Source of the DNA: Sphingobacterium sp. SRCM116780
Lineage (GTDB): Bacteria > Bacteroidota > Bacteroidia > Sphingobacteriales > Sphingobacteriaceae
Reading direction: 5' to 3'
NCBI RefSeq assembly: GCF_021442025.1
Contig: NZ_CP090446.1
Location: forward strand, 1,364,001 to 1,428,000
DNA: 64,000 nt
The notes under the pieces are model-generated. The model saw only the letters and a list, made by a program, of their open reading frames with translations, did no database searches and was not told where the DNA came from. The position numbers were made by a program, and so were the translations under genes. Positions 16,112 to 24,950 of this stretch are shown here, piece by piece (position 1 is the stretch's first letter; each line of letters begins with the position of its first letter).

Positions 16112-17533
16112 ATGAAACATTATCAGATAAGTAAGTATATAATCGTCATTCTGTTATTGTATACACAAACAGGATGTCAAAAGGATTTTTTGGATCAGAA
16201 ACCAGATCTGAGTATAACTACGCCAAGCACATTGGCAGACTGTCAAGTGATATTGGATAATTATGATCGCATGAATGGGAGTTATCCTGATCATGGGGAG
16301 GCCGCAGCAGATAATTATTATTTTACGGATGCTAGTTATGATGCTCTTTACGATTACAATGTTAAAATACAGGAAAGTAAAGCTAATTATATATGGGATC
16401 CAAAAGGAGAACATGTAGTGCAATGGGGTGCACCTTATGCGGTAGTGTATAGTGCGAATTTAGTGTTGAGTGTTTTAGAAAAACTCCCTATTGATGATCC
16501 TAACTATAAGATCATAAAAGGATCCGCATTATTTTATCGGGCTTTTGCTTTTTATCATTTGGCTCAATTATTTTGTAAACCTTATGTGACTACTACAGCG
16601 ACTACTGATCTCGGAATTCCTTTACGTTTAACCCCAGAACCTAATGAAAAATCAGCTAGAGGTACAGTACAACAAGTTTATGACCGCATTACACAGGATT
16701 TGATAGAAGCTATAGTTTTATTGCCAGTTGAGGTCAAAATTAAATCCAGACCAAGTAAAGCAGCTGCCTATGCCGCACTGGCAAGAACTTATCTAGCTAT
16801 GGAGGATTATCCTAAAGCTGGGAAAATGGCAGATGAATGCCTGAAACTGCAAAATACGTTGATTGATTATAATGAGACAAATGAGATACCTACAGCTACT
16901 ACAGTAAAGAGTAATTCTTCTGGACCTTCTTTTACACGTTTTAATGCAGAGGTGATTTTTCAATCCGTAACAATTTCTGGGACTTTGGATCCCAATATAG
17001 CACGAATTCATCCACTGTTGTATAATTCCTATTCTACAGATGATAGAAGAAAAAGCGTGTTCTTTGGTGAAGGAAGCGATTGGATGGGCAATCCTAACGG
17101 AGTTATTGGATTCAGAGGTAATTACGATGGGACTCTAAATCCAGTCTTATTTATGGGGCTAGCTACAGATGAGATGTATCTGATTCGAGCGGAATGTTAT
17201 GCTCATGCTGGTAATACAACGTTAGCGATGACTGATTTAAACACTTTATTGGCAAAACGCATGATGCCACCGTATATTAATCGAACAGCTGCGAATCCAA
17301 ATGATGCTTTGGTGCAGATTTTAACCGAAAGGAGAAAGGAGTTAGTTTTTAGAACTTTACGTTGGACTGATTTGAGACGATTGAATAAAGATCCACAATT
17401 TGCAGTGACCTTACGTCGGGATATGAATACGATAACTCATAGTCCTTTGCTACCCAATGATCCACGTTATACATTTTTGATTCCGACTAAAGAAGTCATC
17501 GAATTAACCGATATTGAACAGAATCCAAGGTAA
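16112..17533 (+). CDS. SusD/RagB-family nutrient-binding lipoprotein
   Basis: 473 aa. The lipobox TGCQ (C22) ends a type II signal peptide. The N-terminal SusD-like region (FLDQKPDLSI...) and C-terminal RagB/SusD domain (LTERRKELVFRTLRWTDLRRLNKD) are clear. It is the surface lid that captures ligand and closes over the SusC channel. The gap of 21 bp from susC and 23 bp to the next gene support one operon. It is at the short end for SusD proteins, as in loci that bind peptides or small glycans. Ligand unknown. Confidence 0.95.
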   Translation: MKHYQISKYIIVILLLYTQTGCQKDFLDQKPDLSITTPSTLADCQVILDNYDRMNGSYPDHGEAAADNYYFTDASYDALYDYNVKIQESKANYIWDPKGEHVVQWGAPYAVVYSANLVLSVLEKLPIDDPNYKIIKGSALFYRAFAFYHLAQLFCKPYVTTTATTDLGIPLRLTPEPNEKSARGTVQQVYDRITQDLIEAIVLLPVEVKIKSRPSKAAAYAALARTYLAMEDYPKAGKMADECLKLQNTLIDYNETNEIPTATTVKSNSSGPSFTRFNAEVIFQSVTISGTLDPNIARIHPLLYNSYSTDDRRKSVFFGEGSDWMGNPNGVIGFRGNYDGTLNPVLFMGLATDEMYLIRAECYAHAGNTTLAMTDLNTLLAKRMMPPYINRTAANPNDALVQILTERRKELVFRTLRWTDLRRLNKDPQFAVTLRRDMNTITHSPLLPNDPRYTFLIPTKEVIELTDIEQNPR

Positions 17534-17556
17534 TATCTTATTTTAATACTATAAAC

Positions 17557-18345
17557 ATGAAGAATATAAAAGTTATATCAAAATTAGTAAGTTTAAGTTT
17601 ATTAATCTTCTTAATTCTGTTCTTGTATTCCTGTCAGGAGGAGGAGACTTTTCAAGTAGAAACTGGTATTGCTAAGGTTAACGTAATCAATGCTATAGTC
17701 TCTGGTGGTAAAATAAAGGCCAACGTATCTGCGAAAAAACTAAATTGGATTGATATTCCTGATGATCAAGTGTTGGGCGAGTGGAATTTAGGGCGTCTGT
17801 ATATTGTGCCGACAGACAAGGCCACTATATTACAAATAGCTTCTCTTACTGATACCACCAAATTGTGGTATAACCATCAAGCTAATTTGAAGAAAGGGAA
17901 GATGTATTCCCTTTATCTATCCGGTACCCCCAATGCTATAGATACACTTTTTAAGGAGGAAACTGATTTTCCGGACTATATTTTGCGGGACGCGGGCAAA
18001 CTTACGCCTACTACTGACAGCATTGTCAACATCCGTTTTGTCAACCTGTCTCCATCTGGACCAAAAGTGGATATAAACATCCAAGGAATGAGTACAAAAG
18101 AAGTGAATGGTTTGGAATATCAAACTTTTACAAATTTTAAAGCATATCCGGCTACTAAAGATATATATAATATAGTCTTTGAGATTCGTCGTTCTTCCGA
18201 TCAACAATTAGTGGACACTTATTATTTCAGTGTAGATAATTTTCGTTTTAAATCTGTAGCTGTAGTGATGATGGGGATATATCCCAGTGTACCTACAAAT
18301 CCTTATACCGATAATTATCGGATTGAATCTTTTCTTTATCAATAG
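17557..18345 (+). CDS. Surface lipoprotein, DUF4397-like
   Basis: 262 aa. Lipobox LYSCQ (C26). Two similar beta-rich segments, starting IAKVNVINAI and IVNIRFVNLSPSGPKVDI, are the recurring pattern of DUF4397-type lipoproteins. It is the last gene of the SusC-SusD operon, 23 bp after susD and followed by a strong terminator. In such loci the third lipoprotein is usually an accessory surface ligand-binding protein; that role is inferred from position. No catalytic motif is visible. Confidence 0.7.
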   Translation: MKNIKVISKLVSLSLLIFLILFLYSCQEEETFQVETGIAKVNVINAIVSGGKIKANVSAKKLNWIDIPDDQVLGEWNLGRLYIVPTDKATILQIASLTDTTKLWYNHQANLKKGKMYSLYLSGTPNAIDTLFKEETDFPDYILRDAGKLTPTTDSIVNIRFVNLSPSGPKVDINIQGMSTKEVNGLEYQTFTNFKAYPATKDIYNIVFEIRRSSDQQLVDTYYFSVDNFRFKSVAVVMMGIYPSVPTNPYTDNYRIESFLYQ

Positions 18346-18364
18346 AAGATATGGAACATAAGAA

Positions 18365-18397
18365 AACCTGCAAAGCTCACTTTGCAGGTTTCTTTTT
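18365..18397 (+). terminator. Rho-independent terminator closing the SusCD operon
   Basis: A perfect 11-bp stem AACCTGCAAAG / CTTTGCAGGTT, loop CTCA, then TCTTTTT. Confidence 0.92.
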
Positions 18398-18487
18398 AGC
18401 TGCTCGTGGGCAGTACGGATGAGACCGTCGATTTTAGTTATAATAAACTATTTTTGTGTTAAAGAAAAAATTTAAACATACCGATAT

Positions 18488-18733
18488 TTATACGACAGAC
18501 GATCTCAATTTTACATTTGTAGTTTCTGTTCGATTATTAATTGCGAATGCCATTTCCTCCAATAAAGCAAATGTTATCACAGGTTGACCTGAAGAATCAG
18601 TTGCTTGGATGCTACATAAGAAATCACGAGGCGATGTACAAGTTGGCGGATTTGCTTGAGGATTACCGTAAAAAGCTGGGTTTGTAACACTGTAAGGAGG
18701 AATTCCTGTTGGATTATATGGATACCAAGGCAT
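18488..18733 (-). CDS. MPWY-family small protein, paralogue 1
   Basis: 81 aa from the ATG at 18731-18733 (an in-frame TTG eight codons earlier lies inside a conserved leader and is not the likely start). The family pattern is MPWYxYxP, a Pro/Asn/Cys-rich variable part, then FLCxIQAxDSxGQPxITFALLEE and a tail ending TTNVKLR. No signal peptide or membrane helix. Function unknown. It is the most distal of five consecutive paralogues (this one to 20404) downstream of a MauE/DoxX-like gene. It differs from paralogues 2 and 3 at a minority of positions, and the three lie in a tandem duplication with a period of about 420 bp. Confidence 0.75.
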   Translation of the reverse strand: MPWYPYNPTGIPPYSVTNPAFYGNPQANPPTCTSPRDFLCSIQATDSSGQPVITFALLEEMAFAINNRTETTNVKLRSSVV

Positions 18734-18742
18734 AATATTAAT

Positions 18743-18773
18743 GCTTTTATAAATCAAAAAGCGTAAACTTTAA
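18743..18773 (-). promoter_or_regulatory. Conserved leader of MPWY paralogue 1
   Basis: On the minus strand: TTAAAGTTTA, one base, then GCTTTT, an 8-nt loop and AAAAGC, ending exactly 9 nt before the ATG. The same block with the same spacing precedes five other paralogues. Confidence 0.6.
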
Positions 18774-18908
18774 TTGGTGCTTACTCTGTTATAGGGTTTT
18801 CAGCTTCGCCCTTTGCCTACTCGATTACGGATTTTCGGCCTACTCCGTTTTTGTAGTTATAGTAAACTACTTTTTTGTGCTAAATAAAAAATTGAAACAT
18901 ATCGATAT

Positions 18909-19154
18909 TTATACGACAGACGGTCTCAATTTCACATTTGTAGTTTCTGTTCGATTATTAAGTGCGAATGTTATTTCTTCCAATAAAGCAAATGTTATCA
19001 CGGGTTGGCCTGAAGAATCATTTGCTTGGATGGTACATAAGAAATTATCGGGTGATGGACAAGTTGGTTGATTTGCTTGAGGATTACCGTAAAAAGCGGG
19101 ATTTGTAACACTGTAAGGAGGAGTTCCTGTTGGATTATATGGATACCAAGGCAT
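18909..19154 (-). CDS. MPWY-family small protein, paralogue 2
   Basis: 81 aa, start ATG 19152-19154. Close relative of paralogue 1 (changes mostly in the middle, e.g. QPTCPSPDNFLCTIQAND). It shares the TTNVKLRPSVV tail and has two cysteines. Same strand and tandem unit, so presumably one transcript with its neighbours. No known domain recognised. Confidence 0.75.
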   Translation of the reverse strand: MPWYPYNPTGTPPYSVTNPAFYGNPQANQPTCPSPDNFLCTIQANDSSGQPVITFALLEEITFALNNRTETTNVKLRPSVV

Positions 19155-19163
19155 AATATTAGT

Positions 19164-19194
19164 GCTTTTATAAATCAAAAAGCGTAAACTTTAA
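19164..19194 (-). promoter_or_regulatory. Conserved leader of MPWY paralogue 2
   Basis: Same 31-bp block with a GCTTTT/AAAAGC hairpin, 9 nt before the ATG. Confidence 0.6.
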
Positions 19195-19328
19195 TTGGTG
19201 CTTACTCTGTTATAGGGTTTTCAGCTTCGCCCTTTGCCTACTCGATTACGGATTTTCGGCCTACTCCGTTTTTGTAGTTATAGTAAACTACTTTTTTGTG
19301 CTAAATAAAAAATTGAACATATCGATAT

Positions 19329-19574
19329 TTATACGACAGACGGTCTCAATTTCACATTTGTAGTTTCTATTCGGTTATTAATTGCGAATTCCATTTCCTC
19401 CAATAAAGCAAATGTTATCACAGGTTGACCTGAAGAATCAGTTGCTTGGATAGCACATAAGAAATCATGGGGTGGTGCACAAGCTGGTGGATATGCTTGA
19501 GGGGGACCAAAATAATTTGTGTTTATAACACTGTAAGGAGGAGTTCCTGTTGGAAGATATGGATACCAAGGCAT
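19329..19574 (-). CDS. MPWY-family small protein, paralogue 3
   Basis: 81 aa, start ATG 19572-19574. The N-terminal half is the most diverged of the tandem trio (LPTGTPPYSVINTNYFGPPQ), while the core FLCAIQATDSSGQPVITFAL and the C-terminus are conserved. The variable front half with a constant back half resembles families whose N-terminal part is under diversification. Function unknown. Confidence 0.75.
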   Translation of the reverse strand: MPWYPYLPTGTPPYSVINTNYFGPPQAYPPACAPPHDFLCAIQATDSSGQPVITFALLEEMEFAINNRIETTNVKLRPSVV

Positions 19575-19583
19575 AATTGTAAC

Positions 19584-19614
19584 GCTTTTATAGATCAAAA
19601 AGCATAAACTTTAA
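19584..19614 (-). promoter_or_regulatory. Conserved leader of MPWY paralogue 3
   Basis: Same block (GCTTTT, loop TGATCTAT, AAAAGC), 9 nt before the ATG. Confidence 0.6.
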
Positions 19615-19663
19615 TTTCTTTAGAGCCTACTCTTTTCTGGATTTTCGGCATGTTCCTTATTTT

Positions 19664-19957
19664 TTATAGATGATACCAAATTTTATCGATCCCCTCCAAC
19701 CGAAAATATTCTGGTCGTAGGATAATATGTTCACTATCGCATCTATATTGTATGGCCTTATGCATCTCTTTACATATTTCCTGATCCAGGATCGGTAAGC
19801 CATACTCACCTACGAAAGTATTGATGGCATAAATCTGACTCGTCGTATCGGTATTGACTGGACGTTTACTCCCCACCACATACAGGGTATATTGGTTAGG
19901 ATCTAATGGATCCTGTTTCGAACCTAATGGTGGTGTAAATAAATACCAAACTCTCAT
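19664..19957 (-). CDS. Diverged MPWY-family member, paralogue 4
   Basis: 97 aa beginning MRVWYLFTPPLG, so the family start motif is recognisable as VWYxFTP. The core is altered (IYAINTFVGEYGLPILDQEICKEM for FLCAIQA...), with a longer C-terminus ending KIWYHL and one Cys in the core region. It lacks the conserved leader found before all other paralogues. It probably shares the same fold but has drifted or specialised. It lies between paralogues 3 and 5 on the same strand. Confidence 0.65.
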   Translation of the reverse strand: MRVWYLFTPPLGSKQDPLDPNQYTLYVVGSKRPVNTDTTSQIYAINTFVGEYGLPILDQEICKEMHKAIQYRCDSEHIILRPEYFRLEGIDKIWYHL

Positions 19958-20040
19958 CGCTTCAATACCTTAAAAATCATAACTTCTAAATATGCTTACT
20001 TTGTTATCGAGTGTTCAGCATTTCCCTTTTCAGCTCTATG

Positions 20041-20139
20041 TTTTAAATTTTCCTTTTACCAACCTGATGATAGGCACCGTACGGCTCTCTCTTTATGGGA
20101 TCTATGTACGGTGCACCTATATCAGGAGGAAATTTAAAA
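20041..20139. repeat. Large imperfect stem-loop between paralogues 5 and 4
   Basis: Ends TTTTAAATTT / AAATTTAAAA; inner arms CCTGAT / ATCAGG and CACCGTAC / GTACGGTG, with a bulge on the left arm and a loop of about 23 nt. It could be an attenuator within the small-protein transcript or a tiny palindromic mobile element. Confidence 0.6.
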
Positions 20140-20149
20140 CAGTCAAACA

Positions 20150-20404
20150 TTAATCGCAATCTTTACAATGACTACCTTTTAGCAATACATTGGTTGTGTT
20201 GGTTTGATTTTCCAATGCACAACAGATCTCTTCTTCTAGATCACAGGTAATGATCGGTTTTTTGCAGTGATCGTTTGCCTGTATAGCACAGACCACGAGA
20301 TATCCTTCGCAATGTGGCGGATGTTCGCCATACAAAGTGTACTGATGCTCGTCTTTTGGATTACCGTCTTTTTTACAGCAGGGGGTGAATGAATACCAAG
20401 GCAT
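20150..20404 (-). CDS. MPWY-family small protein, paralogue 5 (Cys-rich)
   Basis: 84 aa from ATG 20402-20404. It starts MPWYSFTPCCKKDG, with core VVCAIQANDHCKKPIITCDLEEEICCALE and tail TTNVLLKGSHCKDCD. Ten cysteines, far more than its relatives, including two CC pairs and a C-terminal CKDC, which suggests metal binding or disulfides. It is directly downstream (40 bp) of the MauE/DoxX-like membrane protein gene and probably co-transcribed with it. Confidence 0.75.
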   Translation of the reverse strand: MPWYSFTPCCKKDGNPKDEHQYTLYGEHPPHCEGYLVVCAIQANDHCKKPIITCDLEEEICCALENQTNTTNVLLKGSHCKDCD

Positions 20405-20413
20405 AAATAAGGT

Positions 20414-20444
20414 GCTTTTATAGATCAAAAAGCGTAAACTTTAG
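20414..20444 (-). promoter_or_regulatory. Conserved leader of MPWY paralogue 5
   Basis: Same 31-bp block, 9 nt before the ATG and abutting the stop codon of the membrane protein gene (20445). It therefore acts inside a transcript, which argues for an RNA-level role rather than a promoter. Confidence 0.6.
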
Positions 20445-20864
20445 TTATTTAAATAAATTGAACTCTATAACCAGTATGCCCAGCAGAGCTATGCCCGTTA
20501 GCCATATATTGACTTTAAAATGTTTTTTCCAACCTATTCTCCGGAACATTGCTCCGCAAGGGCAAGGGTAACTATCATATACCTGGTAGATGATTCCAGA
20601 AACATAGATTGTAAAGATCAGCATTAGACCGAATGAGAAGTACAAGCCCATTAATCTAGTTGAGGGGAACAGTAGCATAAAGACTACTGAAAGCTCTAAG
20701 ATCGGAAGCAAGCCTGTCAAGATTGGGACGGTCCACTTCGGGATTGCTTGAGATTTCAGCACTTCGTAAAAGTACTTGAACTTAAAAAATTTCGGTATCG
20801 ATGTATACGCCCAAAGTAGGACGAATAAAGTAACAATGGGATATATAATTAAAGTCGCAATCAT
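20445..20864 (-). CDS. MauE/DoxX-like integral membrane protein
   Basis: 139 aa with four hydrophobic segments (about 4-22, 45-66, 70-95, 118-136). A CPCG motif (C101, C103) lies at the end of TM3 (YDSYPCPCGAMFRRIGWKKH), typical of Bacteroidota MauE/DoxX-like proteins linked to redox or methylamine-utilisation families. Inner membrane. It begins at ATG 20862-20864, 30 bp downstream of a conserved promoter-like block, and leads into the small-protein genes. A role in thiol redox handling of the Cys-containing small proteins is possible but inferred only from the motif and context. Confidence 0.75.
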   Translation of the reverse strand: MIATLIIYPIVTLFVLLWAYTSIPKFFKFKYFYEVLKSQAIPKWTVPILTGLLPILELSVVFMLLFPSTRLMGLYFSFGLMLIFTIYVSGIIYQVYDSYPCPCGAMFRRIGWKKHFKVNIWLTGIALLGILVIEFNLFK

Positions 20865-20893
20865 AATATTCTTTTTATTTGTTGAATTAATCT

Positions 20894-20950
20894 GATACTA
20901 AGTTCGAGAGAAATAGAGTTTAGGAGTTAGCAAAAGATTGTCAGTTTTAA
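20894..20950 (-). promoter_or_regulatory. Conserved block before the MauE-like gene, copy 1
   Basis: On the plus strand: ACTAAGTTCGAGAGAAAT, 11 variable bases, then GTTAGCAAAAGATTGTCAG. The same two halves with exactly 11 intervening bases recur at 21095, 25327 and 26200, always upstream of minus-strand genes of this system. Confidence 0.6.
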
Positions 20951-21094
20951 TGATGAAAATGGAACAATTTTTTAGTCAATAATAGGCCAAAAGAACTATC
21001 AAGCACTTTACATCCAAGATGTAAAGAATTGAACAATAGATGTATATTTAAAGTAGCTGTTATCATATGCGTTTTTATTTGTTGAATTAATCTG

Positions 21095-21151
21095 ATACTA
21101 AGTTCGAGAGAAATGGAGTTGGAGTGTTAGCAAAAGATTGTCAGTTTTAAT
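21095..21151 (-). promoter_or_regulatory. Conserved block, copy 2
   Basis: Second copy of the bipartite block, 201 bp from copy 1 and nearly identical outside the 11-nt spacer. Confidence 0.5.
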
Positions 21152-21527
21152 GAGTGAAATTGAACAATTTTATAGCTAATAATAAGATAAATGGATTGTT
21201 AAACACGTTGCACCTTAAATGTAAAATATTGACTAGTATGTTTAATTAAAGGCTATTCATGCGATATTTTCTTATGAAGAGGTACTTTATCGATCTGCGC
21301 AATTCCATTGAACAGGTTTATTCAAATATTTATGAAGTTCAGATTCAGATAATAGTAATTAGGCATAACCTAAGAAAAACTAAAATTTTTGTGTTATCTC
21401 CCCGAAAACAAATATCTATACATATCCATTAGGGAAGTGGCTCCGTATGAGAACTTCTTATTAGTATACTTACGTTAAAATGCATTTCATACCTATAAAT
21501 TTCACGAATATGCTTTCAATAAATTTT
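21152..21527. other. Intergenic region before the M28 peptidase gene
   Basis: AT-rich and without a supported gene. It must hold the promoter of the plus-strand peptidase, but no clear TANNTTTG box was found. Confidence 0.3.
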
Positions 21528-23093
21528 ATGAAGAATAAACCATTTCTACTCATCCTTTTATTACTGCTAGCCACCTCGTCTTTTGCTCAAAATAAAGATG
21601 CTATAGCCTTTGCAAAAGTGATCAATAGCACAAATGCTAAAGAACATCTTACTATATTGGCTTCGGATGAATGGCGTGGTCGAGAGGCTGGAACCGTTGA
21701 TGGTCAAAGAGCAGCACAATATATTGCGGATTACTATCAAAAAATAGGGATAAAAGGTGCTAATAATGGGGGCTACATGCAAGAAGTGACCGCTATGCGT
21801 ATCCCATTGTCCGAATCTTTACAAGTTCAGAAGATGTCATTTAAACCTGTGCTCGATTTTTTTAATATACCTGGCTCTGTTTCCTTGTCTGGTTTCCATT
21901 TGGAAGCGGATAGCATACTTTTTGCAGGTTATGGAATTATTAAAGAAGGATTTGAATCCTATAACGATTTTCAAAATCAATCTGTAACTGGTAAGGTCGT
22001 GATGTTGCTTGGATCTGGATCACGAGATGAAACATTCTCTTTCCAAGATAAAATCAAGTATTTATCTTTCCATAAAGCGAAAGCAGTTTTGATGGTCGAA
22101 CCTGTGGTGGATAATAAATCGGATGGACTTTTGCAACACCTTACCAACAGTCAGATGCTCTTAGAGGGTTCGACGGAATTATCTACTGTAGAAAAGATGA
22201 CACAGAGTATGCCGCTCATTTATATCGGACAAAGAGTTGCTGATGTATTATTAAAGTCCGCAAACACCAATCTTGTTGCGATCAGAAAAAAGCTTACAGA
22301 AAACAATAAGCCTTATCCATTTGTTTTTAAAACTGACTTTTCGGCTTCAGCCTCAAGAGCACTGGAAACGGTTCATCCAGCCAATGTATTGGGTTTTATT
22401 CCGGGGTCAGACCCCATATTGAAAGATGAGGTAATATTGCTCAGTGCACATTATGATCATTTGGGAATAAATCATTATAGTGTGGGCGATAGTATCAACA
22501 ATGGCGCGGATGATAATGGATCGGGAACTACTGGTCTGTTACTTATGGCAGATGCTTTTATGCAGGCTGTTAAGGCAGGTAAGGGGCCTAAACGCAGTAT
22601 TTTGTTTATGGCGACAACTGGTGAAGAAAAGGGATTGCTCGGTTCGTCTTGGTATATCAATCATGCTGTGATATCTTTAAACAAGATTATTACTAATCTC
22701 AACGTAGATATGATTGGTCGTACTGATACGTTGTCGCACTCCGATAACAATTATATCTATATCATAGGTGCGGATAAACTGAGTTCTGACCTAGATCGGA
22801 TTGTAAAAGAAACAAATGCTACCTATACGAAACTTGAACTGGATGAGCGGTATAATGTACGTAATGATCCATTTCAATTGTATTACCGATCAGATCACTA
22901 TAATTTTGCTAAGCAAGGCATACCCGTTACCTTTTACTTCAGTGGCTTTCATTCGGATTACCATAAACCTAGCGATGAACTTTCCAAAATTGACTTTGAT
23001 CTCTTGTGCAAACGAACACAATTAATTTTTTATACAGCCTGGGAATTAGCGAATGCTAAGACAAAACCTACGGTGGATAAAAAGATGGAATAG
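21528..23093 (+). CDS. M28-family zinc metallopeptidase, exported
   Basis: 521 aa from ATG 21528 (an upstream in-frame ATG at 21480 would put 16 residues before the signal peptide MKNKPFLLILLLLLATSSFA). A PA-like domain is inserted in the N-terminal half. Metal and catalytic motifs of M28: SAHYDHLG (His about 308), NNGADDNGSG (bridging Asp about 328), TGEEKGLLGS (catalytic and metal Glu, about 367), NVDMIGR (Asp about 394) and SDHYNF (His about 457). Probable aminopeptidase in the periplasm or on the surface. It is transcribed opposite to the small-protein genes on both sides and may be an unrelated neighbour. Confidence 0.93.
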   Translation: MKNKPFLLILLLLLATSSFAQNKDAIAFAKVINSTNAKEHLTILASDEWRGREAGTVDGQRAAQYIADYYQKIGIKGANNGGYMQEVTAMRIPLSESLQVQKMSFKPVLDFFNIPGSVSLSGFHLEADSILFAGYGIIKEGFESYNDFQNQSVTGKVVMLLGSGSRDETFSFQDKIKYLSFHKAKAVLMVEPVVDNKSDGLLQHLTNSQMLLEGSTELSTVEKMTQSMPLIYIGQRVADVLLKSANTNLVAIRKKLTENNKPYPFVFKTDFSASASRALETVHPANVLGFIPGSDPILKDEVILLSAHYDHLGINHYSVGDSINNGADDNGSGTTGLLLMADAFMQAVKAGKGPKRSILFMATTGEEKGLLGSSWYINHAVISLNKIITNLNVDMIGRTDTLSHSDNNYIYIIGADKLSSDLDRIVKETNATYTKLELDERYNVRNDPFQLYYRSDHYNFAKQGIPVTFYFSGFHSDYHKPSDELSKIDFDLLCKRTQLIFYTAWELANAKTKPTVDKKME

Positions 23094-23150
23094 TTGTAAG
23101 CATTGGTTATTAGTGATATATGTTTTTAAGTATACTGTTCTGAAATAGTA

Positions 23151-24914
23151 AGAGGCTGTATCAAAACGTTAAAAGTTAGATACAGCTTCTTTTTTGTAAT
23201 AGCCAGCTTCTTGCCTGAGTATTTCCTGGATCTGATCTATTTTTCTTTTTTTCAAAAAAGGGTTAAAAAGTACCTTTTTAGGCTGCTTTTTTCCTTAAGT
23301 TTTGTGCAATTGCTAATAATGCCCATTCAATTTCCACTTTTTGCTTGCCTTTGAGCATAAAGCGGCGGAACCGGTGGTTCTGTTTAATGTTTGCAAAGAC
23401 TGGTTCAACATCGCAACACCGCTTTTTTCGTTTTTTTATTCCTTCTTCAGAATTCAACAAATGATAAGCTTTGTCTCGATATCCAATCAGGTCATGGTTG
23501 ATCTCCACAATTCTATTTCCTGCCGATTTATGACAGGTTCCATTTAATGGACAGGTGGAGCAGTTTTTTGCTTGGTATCTGGTGTACGTCTGAATAAAGC
23601 CCGATTTTGTTTTTTTATGGGCCTTTCCGATTGATGCCATTTGTTGACCCATTGGACAGATCACCACATCCAGTTCTTTATTGTGAAATAGTCTGTCAGT
23701 ACTGAATGGCTTCCTGTTGTTGTTTATCGAACATGCCATACTTCACATAGGCTTGGGTACCTAGGTTTTCTAAGAGTTCGAAGTTCTCCTGTGAACCATA
23801 TCCCGCATTGGCAACAAGGATTTTAGGGGCTGCACCATAGGATTCAATATGTTGTTCTAAATGAGATCTTAAGGTATTGGTATCCGTCGCCTCAGGATGG
23901 ATACTGTAGTTCACGATAAACTGATTGCAGGTTGATATCTGAACATTATAACCTGGCTTGAGCTGGCCATTGCGCATATGATCTTCCTTCATGCGCATAA
24001 AAGTCGCATCTGTATCCGTTTTACTATAGCTATTACGCTCACCTAGTGTTTCTTCCTGCCTGTCATACTTTTCCAGGTTTTTGCCAAAGTTTTTCTTGAT
24101 GTACAGAAGTTTTGCCCGATGTTTCTTATCCACCTTTTTGCTGCTGCCAAGAACTTCATTTATCCGCTCAACAGTATCCTCTAGATTTTCCCTATTAAGC
24201 CCTTTGTTTGTTGGAGGTTCCGGTGGGAGCTCGTCATCTTCTTTTTGGGCAATAACACAAGCGTAATCCCAGATGTCCTGCAATTGCTGTTTCATCTTGA
24301 GCTTGTTGGTCTGGATGGACTTTTTCCAAACAAAAGTGTACTTACCTGCATTTGCTTCAAGCTTAGTACCATCTGTATAAACCTCTTCGATTGATAATAA
24401 CCCCTCTTCATTAAGTAAGATAACAACTTGATTAAATACTTCCCGCAAAGAACCTTTAAGGCGAACACCACGGAACCGGTTAATGGTATTATGATCAGGC
24501 CTACTCATGCCGCTGAGCCACATGAATGGAATATGCTCTTTACAGGCAACGGAAAGCTTTCTGCTGGAGTAAATATTGGAAACATAGCCGTAGATCAATA
24601 CCTTCAAAAGCATCAAAGGATGATAACTTGAAGCACCGGTTTTATAATATTTGTCAAGAATACCATCAATGTTAATGGAGTTGATCACTTGGTCAATGAT
24701 CCGAACAGGATGGTCCTGGGGAATCAATTCATCAAAGGTTGGTGGAAAGGCCATCAATTGATGCTGATAATAGGGTTTGAAATTAGGTAATTTTCGAGAC
24801 ATAATCATCGATTTATAATATATAAATATATGAAAATCAAATGATTGTATAAATAAAACAAGAAAATATATAATACAAAAAAAGACTGTATCAACTATTT
24901 ATGATACAGCCCCT
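23151..24914 (-). mobile_element. IS1182-family insertion sequence (about 1.76 kb)
   Basis: Ends AGAGGCTGTATCA (left) and, inverted, AGGGGCTGTATCA (right). Both ends can fold, because GCTGTATC / GATACAGC recurs just inside (23154-23193 and 24877-24912), and the left one is followed by a T run. Exact ends are judged from the inverted repeats; a 2-bp TA duplication is possible but weak evidence. It contains a transposase broken by a frameshift and separates the MauE-like operon from the other MPWY genes. Confidence 0.8.
23278..24808 (-). pseudogene. IS1182-family transposase, split by a frameshift
   Basis: The N-terminal part (23696-24808, 370 aa) holds the DUF772 region (HLPF-type start KPYYQHQLMAFPPTFDELIP, HPVRIIDQVI) and most of the DDE core. 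It ends after YVKYGMFDKQQQEAIQY with TGA. The C-terminal part (23278-23739, 153 aa) continues in the next frame with NRKPFSTDRLFHNKELDVVICPMGQQM and the C-terminal DDE_Tnp_1_6 region. Homology is continuous across the junction near 23715-23730, where a single-base change would restore one frame. No classic A-rich slippery site is visible, so a disabling mutation or base-call error is more likely than programmed frameshifting. Confidence 0.85.
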
Positions 24915-24950
24915 TATTATACACTCAAAATAGGTCTAGGTGTTTTGTTT

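Larger units (their letters stand above)
18476..19620. repeat. Tandem duplication (period about 420 bp) carrying MPWY paralogues 1-3
   Basis: Gene ends at 18488, 18909 and 19329 give periods of 421 and 420. The intergenic spacer (CTCTGTTATAGGGTTTTCAG ... GATTACGGATTTTCGGCCTA) is nearly identical between units 1 and 2; unit 3 has lost part of it upstream. This is amplification of gene plus spacer. Confidence 0.85.
20865..21250. repeat. 201-bp tandem duplication of the MauE-like promoter region
   Basis: Sequence from GTTGAATTAATCTGATACT at 20881 recurs at 21082. The upstream copy also retains a trace of the gene's first codons (ATGATAACAGCTACT on the minus strand near 21064), so promoter and start were duplicated together. 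Confidence 0.7.

Noticed and set aside
18734..18757. TTG-initiated extension (IYKSxxI before MPWY) of the small proteins
   Set aside because: The extension is encoded by the conserved leader hairpin; it is present in all copies because the leader is conserved as DNA/RNA, and an ATG follows at a fixed distance.
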